Counted from the stretch's first letter, positions 27,390-37,658 are shown. The stretch: 64,000 bases of DNA from Pseudonocardia asaccharolytica DSM 44247 = NBRC 16224 (GCF_000423625.1 NZ_AUII01000010.1:1-64000), one strand, 5' to 3'. Numbers and translations: made by a program. The notes: a model not told the origin generated them from the letters alone.

Positions 27390-28450
27390 ACGACGCGCCC
27401 GTCAACACCCGCGCGGACTCCGGCATCCCGCTGCGCCCGATGATCCAGAGCAGCGGTCGCGCCGGAGAGATCGGACCGATCCCCCGAGCGGGAGGCAGGC
27501 CGAGGAGCAGGTCGCCTTGACCACGGCAACGGGGAGCGGCTTTCGGTGGAGCTTCACCTTCTGGGCCCGCAACCGGTTCACCGTGACCTGATAGGACTCC
27601 TCGGGGTGCATCCGCGCGGGCGAGGCGGCCGCGAGCAGGGATGCCAGCGAGCCGACGAGCTCGTCGGCGACGGCGGGAATCGAGAACGGGTCGAGCACGA
27701 GCACGAGCCTCTGCGCATCGTCGAGGGTCGGTGGGCGTGGGCGAGACGGACCGTGATTCCCGCGGGAGGCGCCCCGGCATCGGTCTTCGCGGTCTGAACC
27801 TGCGAGCCGATCACGTCGACCGCACGTCGAAACGTCGCCTCGCTCTCAGTCCCCATCGGCCGAAGGGCCCCGCCGATCGCCTTCATGTGCTGGTTCAACG
27901 TGACCCTTCCGGCGAAGACCAGGCGAGTCTTGCCCGCCGACGCCGGCCCGAACACCGGGACGACGATGTCGGTGAGCACGCGGCCCCGCCAGCAACGGAC
28001 GGTCGCACCTCTGGCAGACGGCAACCATCTGGGCCGCGGCCCCCAGCACCGTGGTTGGCAGCTGTGCGCCGCATCCACAGCGGCGGATGAACGCACCGAG
28101 CCGGCCTGCACGGATGGCGTAATGGGTCTCCCCGCACTGCCGGCAACGATGCGCGGGAAGCCGGTTGCGGTAATTGCAGCTCGGGTGATGGCAGGTGGCG
28201 CGGCCCGGCGCAGTACCCGGACCCCGAGGTCGCCACCGCGCAGCAGGCCGACGGAGACGAGCCAGCCGAGCCAAGCCACCGCCAGCGCCGCCGCGAGAGC
28301 CGCATAGACGACGATGCCGGCAACCACTGCACCGGCCGTCAGCGCGGCGGCGGCGACCAACAAGATCCCGAACAGGCCACCGGCGAGGAGGTAGGGCGCC
28401 GCCGAGCAGATCCGCAGCGTCGTCTCCGACGGCCGGCTGTCCGAGGACAT
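27390..28450 (-). pseudogene. Frameshifted P-loop protein with membrane and zinc-ribbon parts
   Basis: Minus-strand pieces in different frames follow one another in the order of a single gene. First comes a membrane segment (LLAGGLFGILLVAAAALTAG ... VVAGIVVYAALAAALAVAW) from 28450. In another frame a Cys-rich zinc-ribbon set follows (NYRNRLPAHRCRQCGE, RRCGCGAQ, VCQRCDRPLL). Back in the first frame there is a P-loop (VPVFGPASAGKTRLV), and in a third frame LVLDPFSIPAVADELVGSL. The layout resembles actinobacterial double-GTPase-type P-loop proteins of predicted conflict systems, but that assignment is tentative. Several frameshifts make it non-functional. Bases 27122-27389 contain nothing I recognise. 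Confidence 0.55.
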
Positions 28451-28530
28451 CGACCTCAGCGCACCGGTCCGGCGGAGCGCGGTGGGCGCGCCGCACCGAT
28501 GGATCCGGCACGCGAGTCCGTCGGTAGGAC

Positions 28531-28903
28531 ATGTCTGCGAACGGATCGAGCACCAAGAACCTGGCCGACCTCTACGCGCTCGCCCCGCTCGGCTGGGACG
28601 CCGTCCGCCGGCGGCTGGCGACCAACCTCACCCAGGAACCGGGGACCGGCGGACCCGGCCATCACACCTGCTGGTTGTCGACGATCGACCACGACGGCTG
28701 TCCGCACATGACCGCGGTCGGTGCCTCCTGGATCGACGGACGCTACTACTTCTGCGGTGGCCCCGGTTCAGCAAGATCTGCAACGTCGAGCGCGACCCCC
28801 GCTGCGCGTTCGGCGTCGCCATCCACGGCTACGACGTCGCCTCGAGGAGGCGTACGCCGTGATGTCCGAGGAGCCCGGCGGCGCAACCCGCTGGACCTTC
28901 TGA
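28531..28903 (+). pseudogene. Broken pyridoxamine-phosphate-oxidase-fold protein
   Basis: The first frame (ATG 28531) encodes GHHTCWLSTIDHDGCPHMTAVGASWIDGRYYFCGGPG, typical of the split-barrel flavin/F420-binding family. The match continues in a second frame as FSKICNVERDPRCAFGVAIHGYDV, and in a third as EEAYAVMSEEPGGATRWTF. Two frameshifts and apparent loss of the central part show that the gene is decayed. Nothing is seen in 28904-29059. Confidence 0.65.
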
Positions 28904-29059
28904 TCCACAGCGGGGCACGGGCGGGGGGACACGGGCGGGCTCAGCCGCCAGGCGGATCGGCACCGACCCGAGCCCCCGCTACGGCTCCGCCGGTTCGCAC
29001 GTACTCCTGAGCTGTCCGGCGACGGTGCCGATCCGCCGATCGTCCCCCGATGGTCCGGT

Positions 29060-30151
29060 TCAGGGCTTTCGGGCGACGTAGTAGAGGTTGAACGGCTCGG
29101 CCTCCACCTCGTTGACCTTCACGTCGGTGAAGCCGGCACCGGCCAGCATCGACGAGGCCAGCTGGTGGCCCCAGCCGGTACCCAGGCCGGCCCCGTCCAG
29201 GCCGAGGGAGACGCTCATGCAGTGCATCGTCGAGACGGTGTAGATGTAGGTCCCCCACGGAATCCCCAGGTTGTCCTCCAGGTTGCTCGAGGCCTTGACG
29301 TCGCCGGCGAGGAACGTGCCGCCGGATCGCAGCGCGCGGAACGCGGCTGCCAGTGCGCCGGCCGGGTCGGCCTGGTCGTGGATGGCGTCGAACGCCGTGA
29401 CCAGGTCGTAGCGCCCGGAGTCGCGCATCCGGGCCACGTCGACGACCTCGAACCCGGCGTTCGTCAGGCCGAGCTCGGCGGCCTCGTCGCGAGCCCAGCC
29501 GATGGCCTCCTCGGAGAAGTCGTAGCCGATGAACCTGCTGGCCGGGAACGCGCCGGCCATCAGGTTCACCGCGTGGCCGCGGCCGCACCCGACGTCGAGG
29601 ACGTCGATGCCACGCCGCAGCCGGTCGACGAGTCCCGGAGCGAGCGGCAGGAGCACGTCGAGGAGAGCGCCGTCGACGGCCGCGCCGCTGACCCCCGCCA
29701 TCGTCTCGTGGAAGCGCGGGTACGCGGAGTAGGGCAGCCCGCCACCGGTACGGAAGCACTCGACGATCGCGGGCTCGACCTCGCCGAGCATGGAGATGAA
29801 GGTGGTGAGCACGGCAAGGTTCTTCGGCCCGGAGGCGCGGCTCAGCGAGACGGCGTGCTCGGTCGGCAGGCGGTAGGTCTGTGCCTCGGGGTCGTACCCC
29901 ACGACGCGGGCCGTGGTCATCGCCTTGAGCCACTCGCGCACGTAGCGCTCGTCCAGGCCGGCGGCGTCAGCGACGTCGCGGCTGGTGGCGGGGCGCAGCC
30001 CGGTGAGGGTGTCGAACAGCCCGGTCTGGTGGCCGATGCTGATCATCAGTGCGGCCGCGGCGTTGTCGAAGATGGTGAGCACCCGGCCGGCGAACTCCTC
30101 TGCCGCGGCCGGGTCGATCGATGTCCGGGGGGCGATGTCAGTGGTGGTCAT
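29060..30151 (-). CDS. SAM-dependent methyltransferase with N-terminal winged helix (Rv2258c-like)
   Basis: A 363-residue protein. Residues about 1-120 form a winged-helix dimerisation domain ([37 protein letters not shown]). Motif I follows ([31 protein letters not shown]), with the post-motif region [18 protein letters not shown]. The build matches the mycobacterial Rv2258c group. ATG 30151 is preceded by GAGAGGAGCC. The LuxR gene lies 109 bp upstream on the same strand and may control it. Substrate unknown. Confidence 0.85.
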   Translation of the reverse strand: MTTTDIAPRTSIDPAAAEEFAGRVLTIFDNAAAALMISIGHQTGLFDTLTGLRPATSRDVADAAGLDERYVREWLKAMTTARVVGYDPEAQTYRLPTEHAVSLSRASGPKNLAVLTTFISMLGEVEPAIVECFRTGGGLPYSAYPRFHETMAGVSGAAVDGALLDVLLPLAPGLVDRLRRGIDVLDVGCGRGHAVNLMAGAFPASRFIGYDFSEEAIGWARDEAAELGLTNAGFEVVDVARMRDSGRYDLVTAFDAIHDQADPAGALAAAFRALRSGGTFLAGDVKASSNLEDNLGIPWGTYIYTVSTMHCMSVSLGLDGAGLGTGWGHQLASSMLAGAGFTDVKVNEVEAEPFNLYYVARKP

Positions 30152-30260
30152 GACGGCTCCTCTCGCTGCTGCGGACTCCGCCACGCTAGGAAGGCCAGGC
30201 AGCGCCGGGCATCGGGAGAAGCGCCACGATGTGGGGCACGACATACAGCGAATGCCGTAG

Positions 30261-31901
30261 TCAGGAACTCGCCCGGGGCGCCCGGACACCGTGATCGTGG
30301 GCCCAGGCGGACGCGGCGGTGCGGGAGGCGACGCCGAGCTTGAGGTAGATGTTCGAGAGGTGGCGTCCGACGGTCTTCTCGCTGATGTGCAGCGCGGCGG
30401 CGACCTGGCGGTTGGTCTCGCCCTCGGTGACCCGGCCCAGCACTTCGGCCTCGCGCCTGGTCAGCCCCCCGGGAGGTGCTCGGCGCGCGGACGTCGTGGC
30501 GCCGAGGTCAGCCAGCGACCGGCTGGCGACCAGGTCCTCGGTGTCGGCGTTCTCGTCGTGCCCGAGGTCGCGCAGGCAGTCGGCGAGCAGCAGCCGCGCC
30601 TGAGCGGCGGCGTACGGCGCGGACATCGCCTCGTAGCCTCCGACCGCCGTGCGCAGCGGGGCCAGCGCGGCTTCGTGGTCCCCGGCCGCCAGCAGCGCCA
30701 TGCCGTGGGCGTGCGCGGCCCAGGCCCTCATCCCGGGGCTGGGGAAGCTCGCGCTGATCTCCGCGAGCTCGAGCCGGGCGGCCGCCGCAGCCGAAGGGTC
30801 GCTCGTCCGATACCCCACCTCCGCCTGCGCGAGCAGGAGCGGCGCGCGGTGCAACCGGTCGCCTCCGCTACGGGCGAGAGCCAGTCGCAGCCCCTCGACT
30901 GCCTCGTCGCCCGCGCCGCGGGCCAGCGCCAGCCGGGCCTCCTCGGGCTGGGTGTTCCCGCCGCGTACCCGTACCTGCTCGAGCGCGCGCGCCGCCTGAT
31001 CCAGTTCCCCGCGGAGCCGGTGGATCTCGGCGAGCTGGCAGTGAGCTTCCGCCACCACCGATGCGTTGATTCCCTCGACGTCCAGGCAGACCTGCAGCGC
31101 CTCGCGCTCGGCCTCGCTCCACGCACCGGCGAGGTTGAGCAGCTGGACCCGACGGACGCGGCAGATGCTCAGATACATCGCCGCGCTGGAGAACTGCGCA
31201 CACCAGAGCTCGGTGGTCTCGGTCCAGTGCCGCGCACGTTGCGGGTCGGCGAGGTCGTGGCAGACCGCGATCATGTCGCAGTAGATCCCACCGGCATACT
31301 CCGGTTGCACGTCCCCGGCGACCACCGGGAGCATCGCCTCGTCGAGCAGGCTGAGTCCGTTGGCGACGTGGCCGAGGCGGACCTCGGCGACCCCCTCGAC
31401 CGCGAGTCCCAGCGCGGTCAGGGTGCTCTCGCCGAGTTCTGCGCCGAGCCGCTGCAGCTCCCGCCCGCCGTCGGCCGCCCGCTCCATGTCCGCCTCGCCC
31501 AGCATCCCCAGACACTCGACGTACCGGAGGAGTCCGTGGGCGAGCCCGGGCGGACGTCCCTCCTGCAGCCGCCGGGCACGACCCAGCCAGCCGGACCCGA
31601 TCGTGACGTCGCCGCGCAGGATCCAGGTGACCGCCACGTCCACCGCGTTGGCTGCCGCCGCCTCCTCGTCGCCCTCGGCCAGGAACCGGCGGTGGCACTC
31701 CTCACCGATCTCGAGACTCTCGCCGACCTCACCCAGCCACCACGCGGCCAGGCCGAGATGGGCGAGGGCCGCTGCCGGGAGTCGCGTTCCGCCCTCATAG
31801 GCATCACGCAGCAGCCGGTGCACCGTGTGCCAGTCACCGCGCTCGCGGGCCGCCTCCGTCGCCTGGAGCAGCCGAGTCGTCTCGGAGTCCACCGCGGCCA
31901 A
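30261..31901 (-). CDS. LuxR family regulator with TPR-like repeats
   Basis: A 546-residue regulator made mostly of helical tetratricopeptide-like repeats (for example [60 protein letters not shown]), ending in a LuxR helix-turn-helix ([36 protein letters not shown], quoted in part). It lacks the N-terminal AAA ATPase of full-length MalT/LAL regulators. It lies upstream of the methyltransferase gene on the same strand, and is a candidate regulator of it. Confidence 0.85.
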   Translation of the reverse strand: MAAVDSETTRLLQATEAARERGDWHTVHRLLRDAYEGGTRLPAAALAHLGLAAWWLGEVGESLEIGEECHRRFLAEGDEEAAAANAVDVAVTWILRGDVTIGSGWLGRARRLQEGRPPGLAHGLLRYVECLGMLGEADMERAADGGRELQRLGAELGESTLTALGLAVEGVAEVRLGHVANGLSLLDEAMLPVVAGDVQPEYAGGIYCDMIAVCHDLADPQRARHWTETTELWCAQFSSAAMYLSICRVRRVQLLNLAGAWSEAEREALQVCLDVEGINASVVAEAHCQLAEIHRLRGELDQAARALEQVRVRGGNTQPEEARLALARGAGDEAVEGLRLALARSGGDRLHRAPLLLAQAEVGYRTSDPSAAAAARLELAEISASFPSPGMRAWAAHAHGMALLAAGDHEAALAPLRTAVGGYEAMSAPYAAAQARLLLADCLRDLGHDENADTEDLVASRSLADLGATTSARRAPPGGLTRREAEVLGRVTEGETNRQVAAALHISEKTVGRHLSNIYLKLGVASRTAASAWAHDHGVRAPRASS

Positions 31902-31979
31902 GGTAGCGGTTCCGCGGACCGGGCACAGGCGGTTGTCGTCTCCGGCGGCGGTCGGCGGGCGACGGTGCCACCTGGGCGG

Positions 31980-32444
31980 TCAGGCGCTCGACGGCGTCGC
32001 GACGAGCTCGTCCACCGTGGGCGTCGAGCCTTCCACGCGCGCCTCCGCCAGCACCTCGCCGAGCAGCGGCGCCAGCTTGAACCGGTTGTTCCCGGAGACC
32101 GCGAGCACCGACCCGCTCCGGCTGAGCCCGACGCGGTGTCCTCCACGGCGTGGACGTGCTCGTGCACGACGGTGTTGCCCGGCCGACCCGGCACAGCCCT
32201 GCGGGCCGACCATCGGCACGCCGGCGGCCAGCTCCCACTCGCGGAAACCGTTCCGGGACTGCTGCGCCAGCCGCACGAGGCCGGGTGTCGCGTGCGCGAG
32301 ACGGAAGATGCGTGACGAGCCGGCCGACCGCTCGCCCATCACCACGGCGGACCGCTCGTAGCAGGTCACCTCGGCACCGCGGGCAAGGAGTTGGGCGGTC
32401 ACCGACAGCCCGACGACGCCGGCCTCGACCACAGCGATCCGCAC
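31980..32444 (-). pseudogene. Remnant of an FAD-dependent amine oxidase (sarcosine oxidase-like)
   Basis: The frame starting at GTG 32444 encodes an FAD-binding Rossmann segment (VRIAVVEAGVVGLSVTAQLL, first Gly of GxGxxG replaced by Glu), then CYERSAVVMGERSAGSSRIF as in sarcosine/tryptophan oxidases. After about 90 codons it turns to low-complexity Arg/Gly sequence. A C-terminal part then reappears (VSGNNRFKLAPLLGEVLAE). At about 155 residues instead of about 380, most of the middle is missing. Pseudogene. Confidence 0.65.
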
Positions 32445-32540
32445 GTCGACGAGGGTGTCACGATCGAGCCGCCCGCCACGCTTCCGGTCGACGGCAAGGC
32501 CGTCGCGTCGGTCGTCGGGGCCCTCGGGCAGGATCGGTTC

Positions 32541-33017
32541 GTGGACGATCGCGACGTGAACCTCCTGCGGCGGTGCGTGGAACTGGCCGCCGAGGCGCTG
32601 GCGGCGGGTGACGAGCCGTTCGGTTCGGTGTTGGTCGGCGCCGAGGGCCGGGTGCTCGCCGAGGACCGCAACCGGGTCGCCGGGGGCGACCACACCCGCC
32701 ACCCGGAGTTCGCGCTCGCGCGCTGGGCAGCGGACCATCTCACCCCGGCCGAACGCGCGGCGGCGACCGTCTACACGTCCGGCGAACACTGCCCTATGTG
32801 TGCCGCCGCTCACGCCTGGGTGGGCCTCGGCCGGATTGTCTACGCGAGCTCTGCCGAGCAGCTCGCGTCCTGGCTCCGGGCACTCGGCGTCCCGCCGCCC
32901 CCGGTGCGGATGCTGCCGATCCCTGACGTCGCGCCGGGCGTGGCCGTCGAGGGTCCGGCGCCTGGGCTCGCGGAGCAGGTTCGCGACCTGCACCGCCGCT
33001 TCCACCAGCCCGCCTGA
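32541..33017 (+). CDS. Nucleoside deaminase (cytidine deaminase-like fold)
   Basis: A 158-residue zinc deaminase. The active-site motifs are HPEFALARWA (His ligand and proton-shuttle Glu) and SGEHCPMCAAAH (two Cys ligands). The usual PCxxC is HCPMC here. GDEPFGSVLVGAEGRVLAE is typical of guanine/nucleoside deaminases. I chose GTG 32541; the frame is open from 32391 and GTG 32556 is also possible. No linked purine genes are nearby. Substrate unknown. Confidence 0.8.
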   Translation: MDDRDVNLLRRCVELAAEALAAGDEPFGSVLVGAEGRVLAEDRNRVAGGDHTRHPEFALARWAADHLTPAERAAATVYTSGEHCPMCAAAHAWVGLGRIVYASSAEQLASWLRALGVPPPPVRMLPIPDVAPGVAVEGPAPGLAEQVRDLHRRFHQPA

Positions 33018-33048
33018 TCACCACGCGCTCGATGGGAACGAGGAGCAC

Positions 33049-33501
33049 ATGGCCGTCCTGACCTGCCTCGGGACGTTCGTCGACATCGACGGCCACGAAG
33101 CAGACCTGAGGGAGATGTCCGTGTCGGCCCGCCACGAGGCGGAGCTTTCCGACGGCGGCCGGGTGGTGCTGCTGAACGACCGAGGTTGGGGCCTGTCGCG
33201 GCTGACCCGGGCGAGCACCGCCGCCGAAGACGCCGCCCGGGACGATGACATGCCCGACATCTGGGCCGCGCAGACCGTGGACGACGTTCAGGAGACGGCG
33301 CGTGTGGTGGTCGGGCCGGACGAGCCGTTCGACGGCCGCTCGCAGGAGGACATGGAAGCCGACCATTGGGCCTACCTGCAGCAGATCCTCCAGCGGCAGG
33401 GCGTCGTCGTCGATGCGGCCCAGCTCCGGCGGTTGCCGCACGACGTCGTGCTCAGCCAGCGGATGCTCGCGCGCATGAGTGGCGAGCGCGGAGATACGTG
33501 A
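33049..33501 (+). CDS. Hypothetical protein
   Basis: A 150-residue protein with no motif I recognise. It begins LTCLGTFVDIDGHEADLREMSVSARHE, has a strand-rich N-terminal half (GGRVVLLNDRGWGLSRL), and an acidic helical C-terminal half. ATG 33049 follows AACGAGGAGCAC. It lies 31 bp downstream of the deaminase gene and may be co-transcribed with it. Confidence 0.6.
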   Translation: MAVLTCLGTFVDIDGHEADLREMSVSARHEAELSDGGRVVLLNDRGWGLSRLTRASTAAEDAARDDDMPDIWAAQTVDDVQETARVVVGPDEPFDGRSQEDMEADHWAYLQQILQRQGVVVDAAQLRRLPHDVVLSQRMLARMSGERGDT

Positions 33502-33669
33502 CGAGGTGTGCGGGGTGAGCGGGTTGCGGGCCTCGGGCGGAAGGCAGGGGTGAGCTGGACGGCACGTGCGCGGCGAGCGCTATCGCGAGGGTGCCGTTGC
33601 CGCAGCGGCGTCGAGCAACGATCCGGGCTGCTGGTCGGAGGCAGCACCGGTGGTCGTGATCGTCGGCAA

Positions 33670-34005
33670 TCACGGTTCTCTCATGCCAGTGGCAGTGTTG
33701 GCCAGGTGGAGCGCGAGGGCGATGAGCCATCCGAGGCCTGCGAAAAGGGCGACGCGCTCGGCGAGGCCCCAGGGCAGAGACGTCGAGGCGTCGGAGAACG
33801 CAACGACCGCCATTGCGCTGGCGGCGATCCAAGCGACCGCGACGACGACCGCGCAGACGACGCCCCAGCGACGTGCGAAGACTGTGCGGGTCGCCAGGCA
33901 GGCAGCGAAGAGTCCGAGGAAGGTGAGACCGCCGCCGGCGTCGCGGAACTGGCCGTGCCAGGTGAACGCGTCGTCGTACCGCGTGCCGGGTGGTGCGTGC
34001 GTCAC
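33670..34005 (-). pseudogene. Truncated DUF998 membrane protein
   Basis: The frame encodes FTWHGQFRDAGGGLTFLGLFAACLA, VVCAVVVAVAWIAASAMAVVAF and GLAERVALFAGLGWLIALALHLA, matching the last half of DUF998 proteins such as the intact copy at 17768-18448 (WHGTVHDLAG, GLCERIALATGLLWVAAL). The N-terminal helices are absent upstream of about 34005, so it is a fragment. Bases 33502-33669 hold no gene. Confidence 0.6.
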
Positions 34006-34042
34006 CTGCCCACGTCGGCACCCTCTCGGTCCCAACCATTTT

Positions 34043-34830
34043 CAGGTTGCTATCCGGCCAGTGATGCCACGGCGGTCGACGGAGGTTGCCGACACACGCT
34101 GTCCGTGGATTTCCTGTGCCTTTCGGCCACCGGCATTCGCTTCTTGGGCATCCTGTCCCGCCGAGGGGTTCCGCCCCTCTTACGATCGGCCTAGCAGACC
34201 TCGGCGCCGATGGCTTCGACGTCCGTCTGGATCACGACGGGGTTTCCACTTTCCACTCACTCGAGTCACGACCGGAGTGGGTGCCCTCTTTACCCCGAGA
34301 CCTCGTGGTGCTCTCGTGGCCGGTCTCGTGCCTCCGACCACCATGCGCCCCCTCTGCCAAGGGCAAGGTCCTATCGCCTCGGTCCACATCCCATCATCCG
34401 AGGCTGTCCGATAACGAGGCGTCATCAAGGGTTCACTCACGTTCACCCGCCCGGCCTTCTTCCTGGCCTGGTGATCCCCGGATGGAACAGGGGCTCCTTG
34501 GGCACGGACCCCGGGCTTCGCACTCCGCAGACCAGGAGCCTGCAACGCGCGCCGGGGCAGGAGACGGACGTTTGAGCACTTGCCCGGAGCTACGTCACCA
34601 GCATCACCGGTCCTCTGATCGACGCAGCCCGCTCACGGTGAGCGACTCGGTGTCGCACCACAAGATTCGGCTCGTTGAACCGCACCGACATGACGCGGCG
34701 GGCGTGAGATGCTCGAACCCGTCAGATGCCTCTCTGCTCGGAGTCATGATCGGCCTCGACAACCGACATCCTCCAGCTCAAGGGGCATTTGATCTTTCAG
34801 GCGCCGCCAACCAACCAGCTCGACCGTGGA
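34043..34830. other. Unassigned 0.8-kb segment without a convincing gene
   Basis: Open frames exist on both strands, but their products are Pro/Arg/Ser-rich without domains, and the codon pattern is unlike the neighbours. A GAGGGG-TTCCG-CCCCTC hairpin lies at 34163-34179. The translated shadows seem familiar from intergenic or mobile-element-linked DNA of other actinomycetes, so a decayed mobile element or structured RNA is possible. I cannot name it. Confidence 0.3.
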
Positions 34831-34837
34831 TCCGGGG

Positions 34838-35290
34838 TTAGGCAGGGACGGTGGCGGGAGTCAGTTCCTTGCCCGGCAGCCATCCCGAGCTGATGTCCGT
34901 CACCCGCCACAGCGAGACGGCCAGCTCGACCGCTTCCACCGGACCGGCCTCCACCAGCGGTTTGACCTGCGGATCCTTGCGGAGCAGCGCCTCGATCGTG
35001 GCCTGCTTGCCGGCCGTGTCGCACACCGTCGCCCGCACTCGCCCCTGGAGAAACGGCTGGAATGGGCCATTGGGCGCAATGACGATCGCGGCCGTCGGGT
35101 TGCCGCGCAGGTTGCGCAGCGTGGTACCGCCCGTCTCCAGAACCAGCGTCAGGGTGAACGGATCCAGCTCGGCGTAGAAGGCCCCGGCGTTCCAGACGTC
35201 GTCCTCCGAGGTGGCCAGATACATCGAACTGGTCGCCGCGAGCACCTCGACGAGCTTGTCGTGGACCGCCTGCTGGTCACTCGGTTGCAT
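34838..35290 (-). CDS. Pyridoxamine 5'-phosphate oxidase family protein
   Basis: A 150-residue split-barrel protein. LVEVLAATSSMYLATSEDDVWNAGAFYAEL and FTLTLVLETGGTTLRNLRGNPTAAIVIAPNG are typical of flavin- or F420-binding members of the family. ATG 35290 was chosen over the longer open frame (35347). It is separated by 37 bp from the preceding methyltransferase gene, whose stop is at 35328, in the same direction. Enzymatic role unknown. Confidence 0.78.
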   Translation of the reverse strand: MQPSDQQAVHDKLVEVLAATSSMYLATSEDDVWNAGAFYAELDPFTLTLVLETGGTTLRNLRGNPTAAIVIAPNGPFQPFLQGRVRATVCDTAGKQATIEALLRKDPQVKPLVEAGPVEAVELAVSLWRVTDISSGWLPGKELTPATVPA

Positions 35291-35327
35291 GGGTGGCCTC
35301 TCGTTTCCGATGGTGAGGGACGGACGA

Positions 35328-36149
35328 CTACCGCTTGCGGCCGACACCGCCGAGGATCAGGTGCTGCTCGGGGTGCAGTTCCCGCGCCGGCGGTCCGGCG
35401 GGCCACCACTCTTCGAGCTCCGTCAGCCCCGGGGGCAGCATCTCCAGATCGCCGAACATCGCCGCGATCTCGCTGCGGTGCCGGAACCAGCCCGAGCCCA
35501 GATGCATCAGGCCCGCCTCGAGGTTGCGCGCGAACGCGTGCAGTTCGGCGTTCTCCTCGCCCGGGTCCCAGAAGTGGGTGATCGCCACGAACGAGCCCGC
35601 GGGCAGGGCGTCGAGGTAGGGCCGCATGAGGCCCGCGGGATCGTCCTCGTCGGGCACGTGATGCAGCGTGCCGCACTGCATCAGCACCATCGGACGGTCG
35701 AAGTCCAGCCAGCGGGTGACGTCCGGAGCCTCCAGCACGGTGGCCGGCTGGGTGAAGTCGGCCTCGACGAAGTGGGTGTACTCGTTCTCCTCCAGCAGCG
35801 CCCGTCCGTGGGCGTTGCAGATCGGGTCGATGTCGACGTACACCACGCGCGCCTCGGGATTGTGGTACTGCGCCACCTGGTGGGTGTTCTCCACTGTGGG
35901 CAGCCCGCTGCCCAGATCGAGGAACTGGTCGATGCCGACCTCTTCGGCGAGGTAGCGCACCACCCGGACCAGCCAGCGTCGGTTCATCTGGCTGACCGCC
36001 CCCTGGTTCGGGGCCGCCGCTTTGATCTGCTCCCATACCTGCCGGTCGACCTCGTAGTTGTCCTTGCCGCCGAGGCTCGCGTCGTACACCCGGGCAATGG
36101 ACGGCTTGGTGGGGTCTATCGCAGTTGACGGCAGATGGGCTTCACTCAT
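35328..36149 (-). CDS. DUF574 SAM-dependent methyltransferase
   Basis: A 273-residue protein of the actinobacterial DUF574 (Methyltransf_19) family. The characteristic N-terminus is PSIARVYDASLGGKDNYEVDR, and the SAM site is IDQFLDLGSGLPTVENTHQVAQ, followed by VVYVDIDP. HHVPDEDDPAGLMRPYLDAL is also typical. The methyl acceptor is unknown for the family. It leads a two-gene unit with the split-barrel protein. Confidence 0.9.
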   Translation of the reverse strand: MSEAHLPSTAIDPTKPSIARVYDASLGGKDNYEVDRQVWEQIKAAAPNQGAVSQMNRRWLVRVVRYLAEEVGIDQFLDLGSGLPTVENTHQVAQYHNPEARVVYVDIDPICNAHGRALLEENEYTHFVEADFTQPATVLEAPDVTRWLDFDRPMVLMQCGTLHHVPDEDDPAGLMRPYLDALPAGSFVAITHFWDPGEENAELHAFARNLEAGLMHLGSGWFRHRSEIAAMFGDLEMLPPGLTELEEWWPAGPPARELHPEQHLILGGVGRKR

Positions 36150-36450
36150 GGGCTGCTCCTTTGGCGACTGCGAGTCGCCAACCTATCGCACGCCGCACAG
36201 TCCAGCTTGGATACGGGCCCTCCCCTCTCCGTTGTGCCACAGCGGCGTCGAATGGCCTGTTCACCGTGGTTGAGCTGGGGAAAGGTCCGCATCGGATGGT
36301 CGAGCGGATCAGCCCTCCACGATCACTCGATCAGGTGTCCGATCATTGCCATCGCTACTCGATATGGTCGGGCACGGACGTTCCCCGCCGACGATTGCCG
36401 TGTACGGTTCACCGGCGGATCGAGTCGGATGGTCAACAGGGAGGAGCGAT

Positions 36451-37344
36451 ATGGCCGAGCGTGGCCGCTCCGAGGCAGCCGTTGCCGGGGAGGAGCCCAC
36501 TCGGGGATCGACCGCCCGACGCATTGCGCTCGGCTCTCACCTGCGACGCCTCCGCGAGGCGGCGGGCATCTCGCGGGCCGACGCCGGATATGTCATTCGC
36601 GCCTCGGACTCGAAGGTCTCCCGCCTCGAACTCGGCCGGGTCGCATTCAAGGAGCGGGACGTCGCCGACCTGCTGACCACCTACGGGGTCACCGACGCCG
36701 ACGAGCGCGAGGCCTTCCTCGACATGGTCCGGCAGGCGAACCAGCCCGGCTGGTGGCGCCCGTTCAACGACGTGATGCCCAACTGGTTCCAGGGCTTCGT
36801 GGGCCTGGAGGAGTCGGCGACGCGGATCCAGGACTACGAGCTGCAGTTCGTCCCGGGTCTGCTGCAGACAGAGGCATACATGCGTTCCATCCTCACCCGG
36901 GGACGGCCGGAGTACACGCCGCCGGACGCCGAACGGCGGATCACGCTGCGGATGAAGCGCCAGAAGATACTGACCGGCGTCGCGCCGACGAAGCTGTGGG
37001 CGGTGCTCGACGAGTCCGTCCTGTACCGGCCGATCGGCGGACCGCGCACGCTCAAGGAGCAGCTCGAGCACCTGCTGGAGCTGGCCCTGCTGCCCAACGT
37101 CACGATTCAGATCGTTCCGAACCAGCTGAGCGGGTATGCCGCGGAGGGCCCGTTCACGATCCTCCGGTTCGCCGAGCCGGAGCTGCCCGACGTCGTCTAT
37201 ATCGAGCACCTCAGCGGCGCCCTCTACCTCGACAATCGGGACGAGGTCGAGCTGTACAGCCGGACGTTCGACCGCCTGACGGTCGACGCGGAGACGCCCG
37301 ACCGGTCCCGCCAGCTACTGACGAAGGCGCTCGCCGGGATCTGA
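36451..37344 (+). CDS. XRE-family regulator with DUF5753 (Scr1-like)
   Basis: A 297-residue protein. Residues about 25-90 form a helix-turn-helix (RIALGSHLRRLREAAGISRADAGYVIRASDSKVSRLELGR, quoted in part), and the rest is the DUF5753 effector domain (IQDYELQFVPGLLQTEAYMRSIL, LPNVTIQIVPNQLSGYAAEGPFTILRF). Such genes usually pair with a DUF397 gene, and many act in development or as toxin/antitoxin-like modules. ATG 36451 follows GGGAGGAGCG. Here the DUF397 partner is convergent rather than downstream on the same strand. Confidence 0.9.
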   Translation: MAERGRSEAAVAGEEPTRGSTARRIALGSHLRRLREAAGISRADAGYVIRASDSKVSRLELGRVAFKERDVADLLTTYGVTDADEREAFLDMVRQANQPGWWRPFNDVMPNWFQGFVGLEESATRIQDYELQFVPGLLQTEAYMRSILTRGRPEYTPPDAERRITLRMKRQKILTGVAPTKLWAVLDESVLYRPIGGPRTLKEQLEHLLELALLPNVTIQIVPNQLSGYAAEGPFTILRFAEPELPDVVYIEHLSGALYLDNRDEVELYSRTFDRLTVDAETPDRSRQLLTKALAGI

Positions 37345-37396
37345 GCCGGAGGAGGCTCCGCGCACCGGGGGGACAGTGCGCGGAGCCGCTGGCCCC

Positions 37397-37654
37397 TCAG
37401 ACGGTTCCGCGGGCGGACCCATCCGTGGGGGGACCGAACTCGCCGTGCTGCACTCCGGCCACGAACGCCGTCCATTCGGCGGGAGTGAAGACCAGCGCCG
37501 GGCCGCCGGGATGACGGGAGTGGCGCACCGCGACCTCGCCGCCGTCCAGGTTCGCCACCTCCACGCAGGCGTGCTGGCCGCTGAAGCTGCTCTTGCGCCA
37601 CACAGCACCATGAAGTCGTGCCGCAGAGCTGTCGTCGCGATCCTGATTCGGCAT
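37397..37654 (-). CDS. DUF397 protein
   Basis: An 85-residue DUF397 protein: GAVWRKSSFSGQHACVEVANLDGGEVAVRHSRHPGGPALVFTPAEWTAFVAGV (quoted here as the family's hallmark order WRKSSFS, CVEVA, VRHSR, FTPAEW). ATG 37654. It is convergent with the XRE/DUF5753 gene, 52 bp between stops. DUF397 proteins commonly interact with their XRE partner. The start region lies in the diverged part of a 0.5-kb repeat. Confidence 0.85.
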   Translation of the reverse strand: MPNQDRDDSSAARLHGAVWRKSSFSGQHACVEVANLDGGEVAVRHSRHPGGPALVFTPAEWTAFVAGVQHGEFGPPTDGSARGTV

Positions 37655-37658
37655 GCGA

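Noticed and set aside
30291..32315. 674-codon open frame on the plus strand
   Set aside because: Antisense to the LuxR regulator, whose protein is clearly real.
34086..34841. 251-codon open frame as a gene
   Set aside because: Product rich in Ser/Pro/His without domain; the opposite strand gives an equally poor frame.
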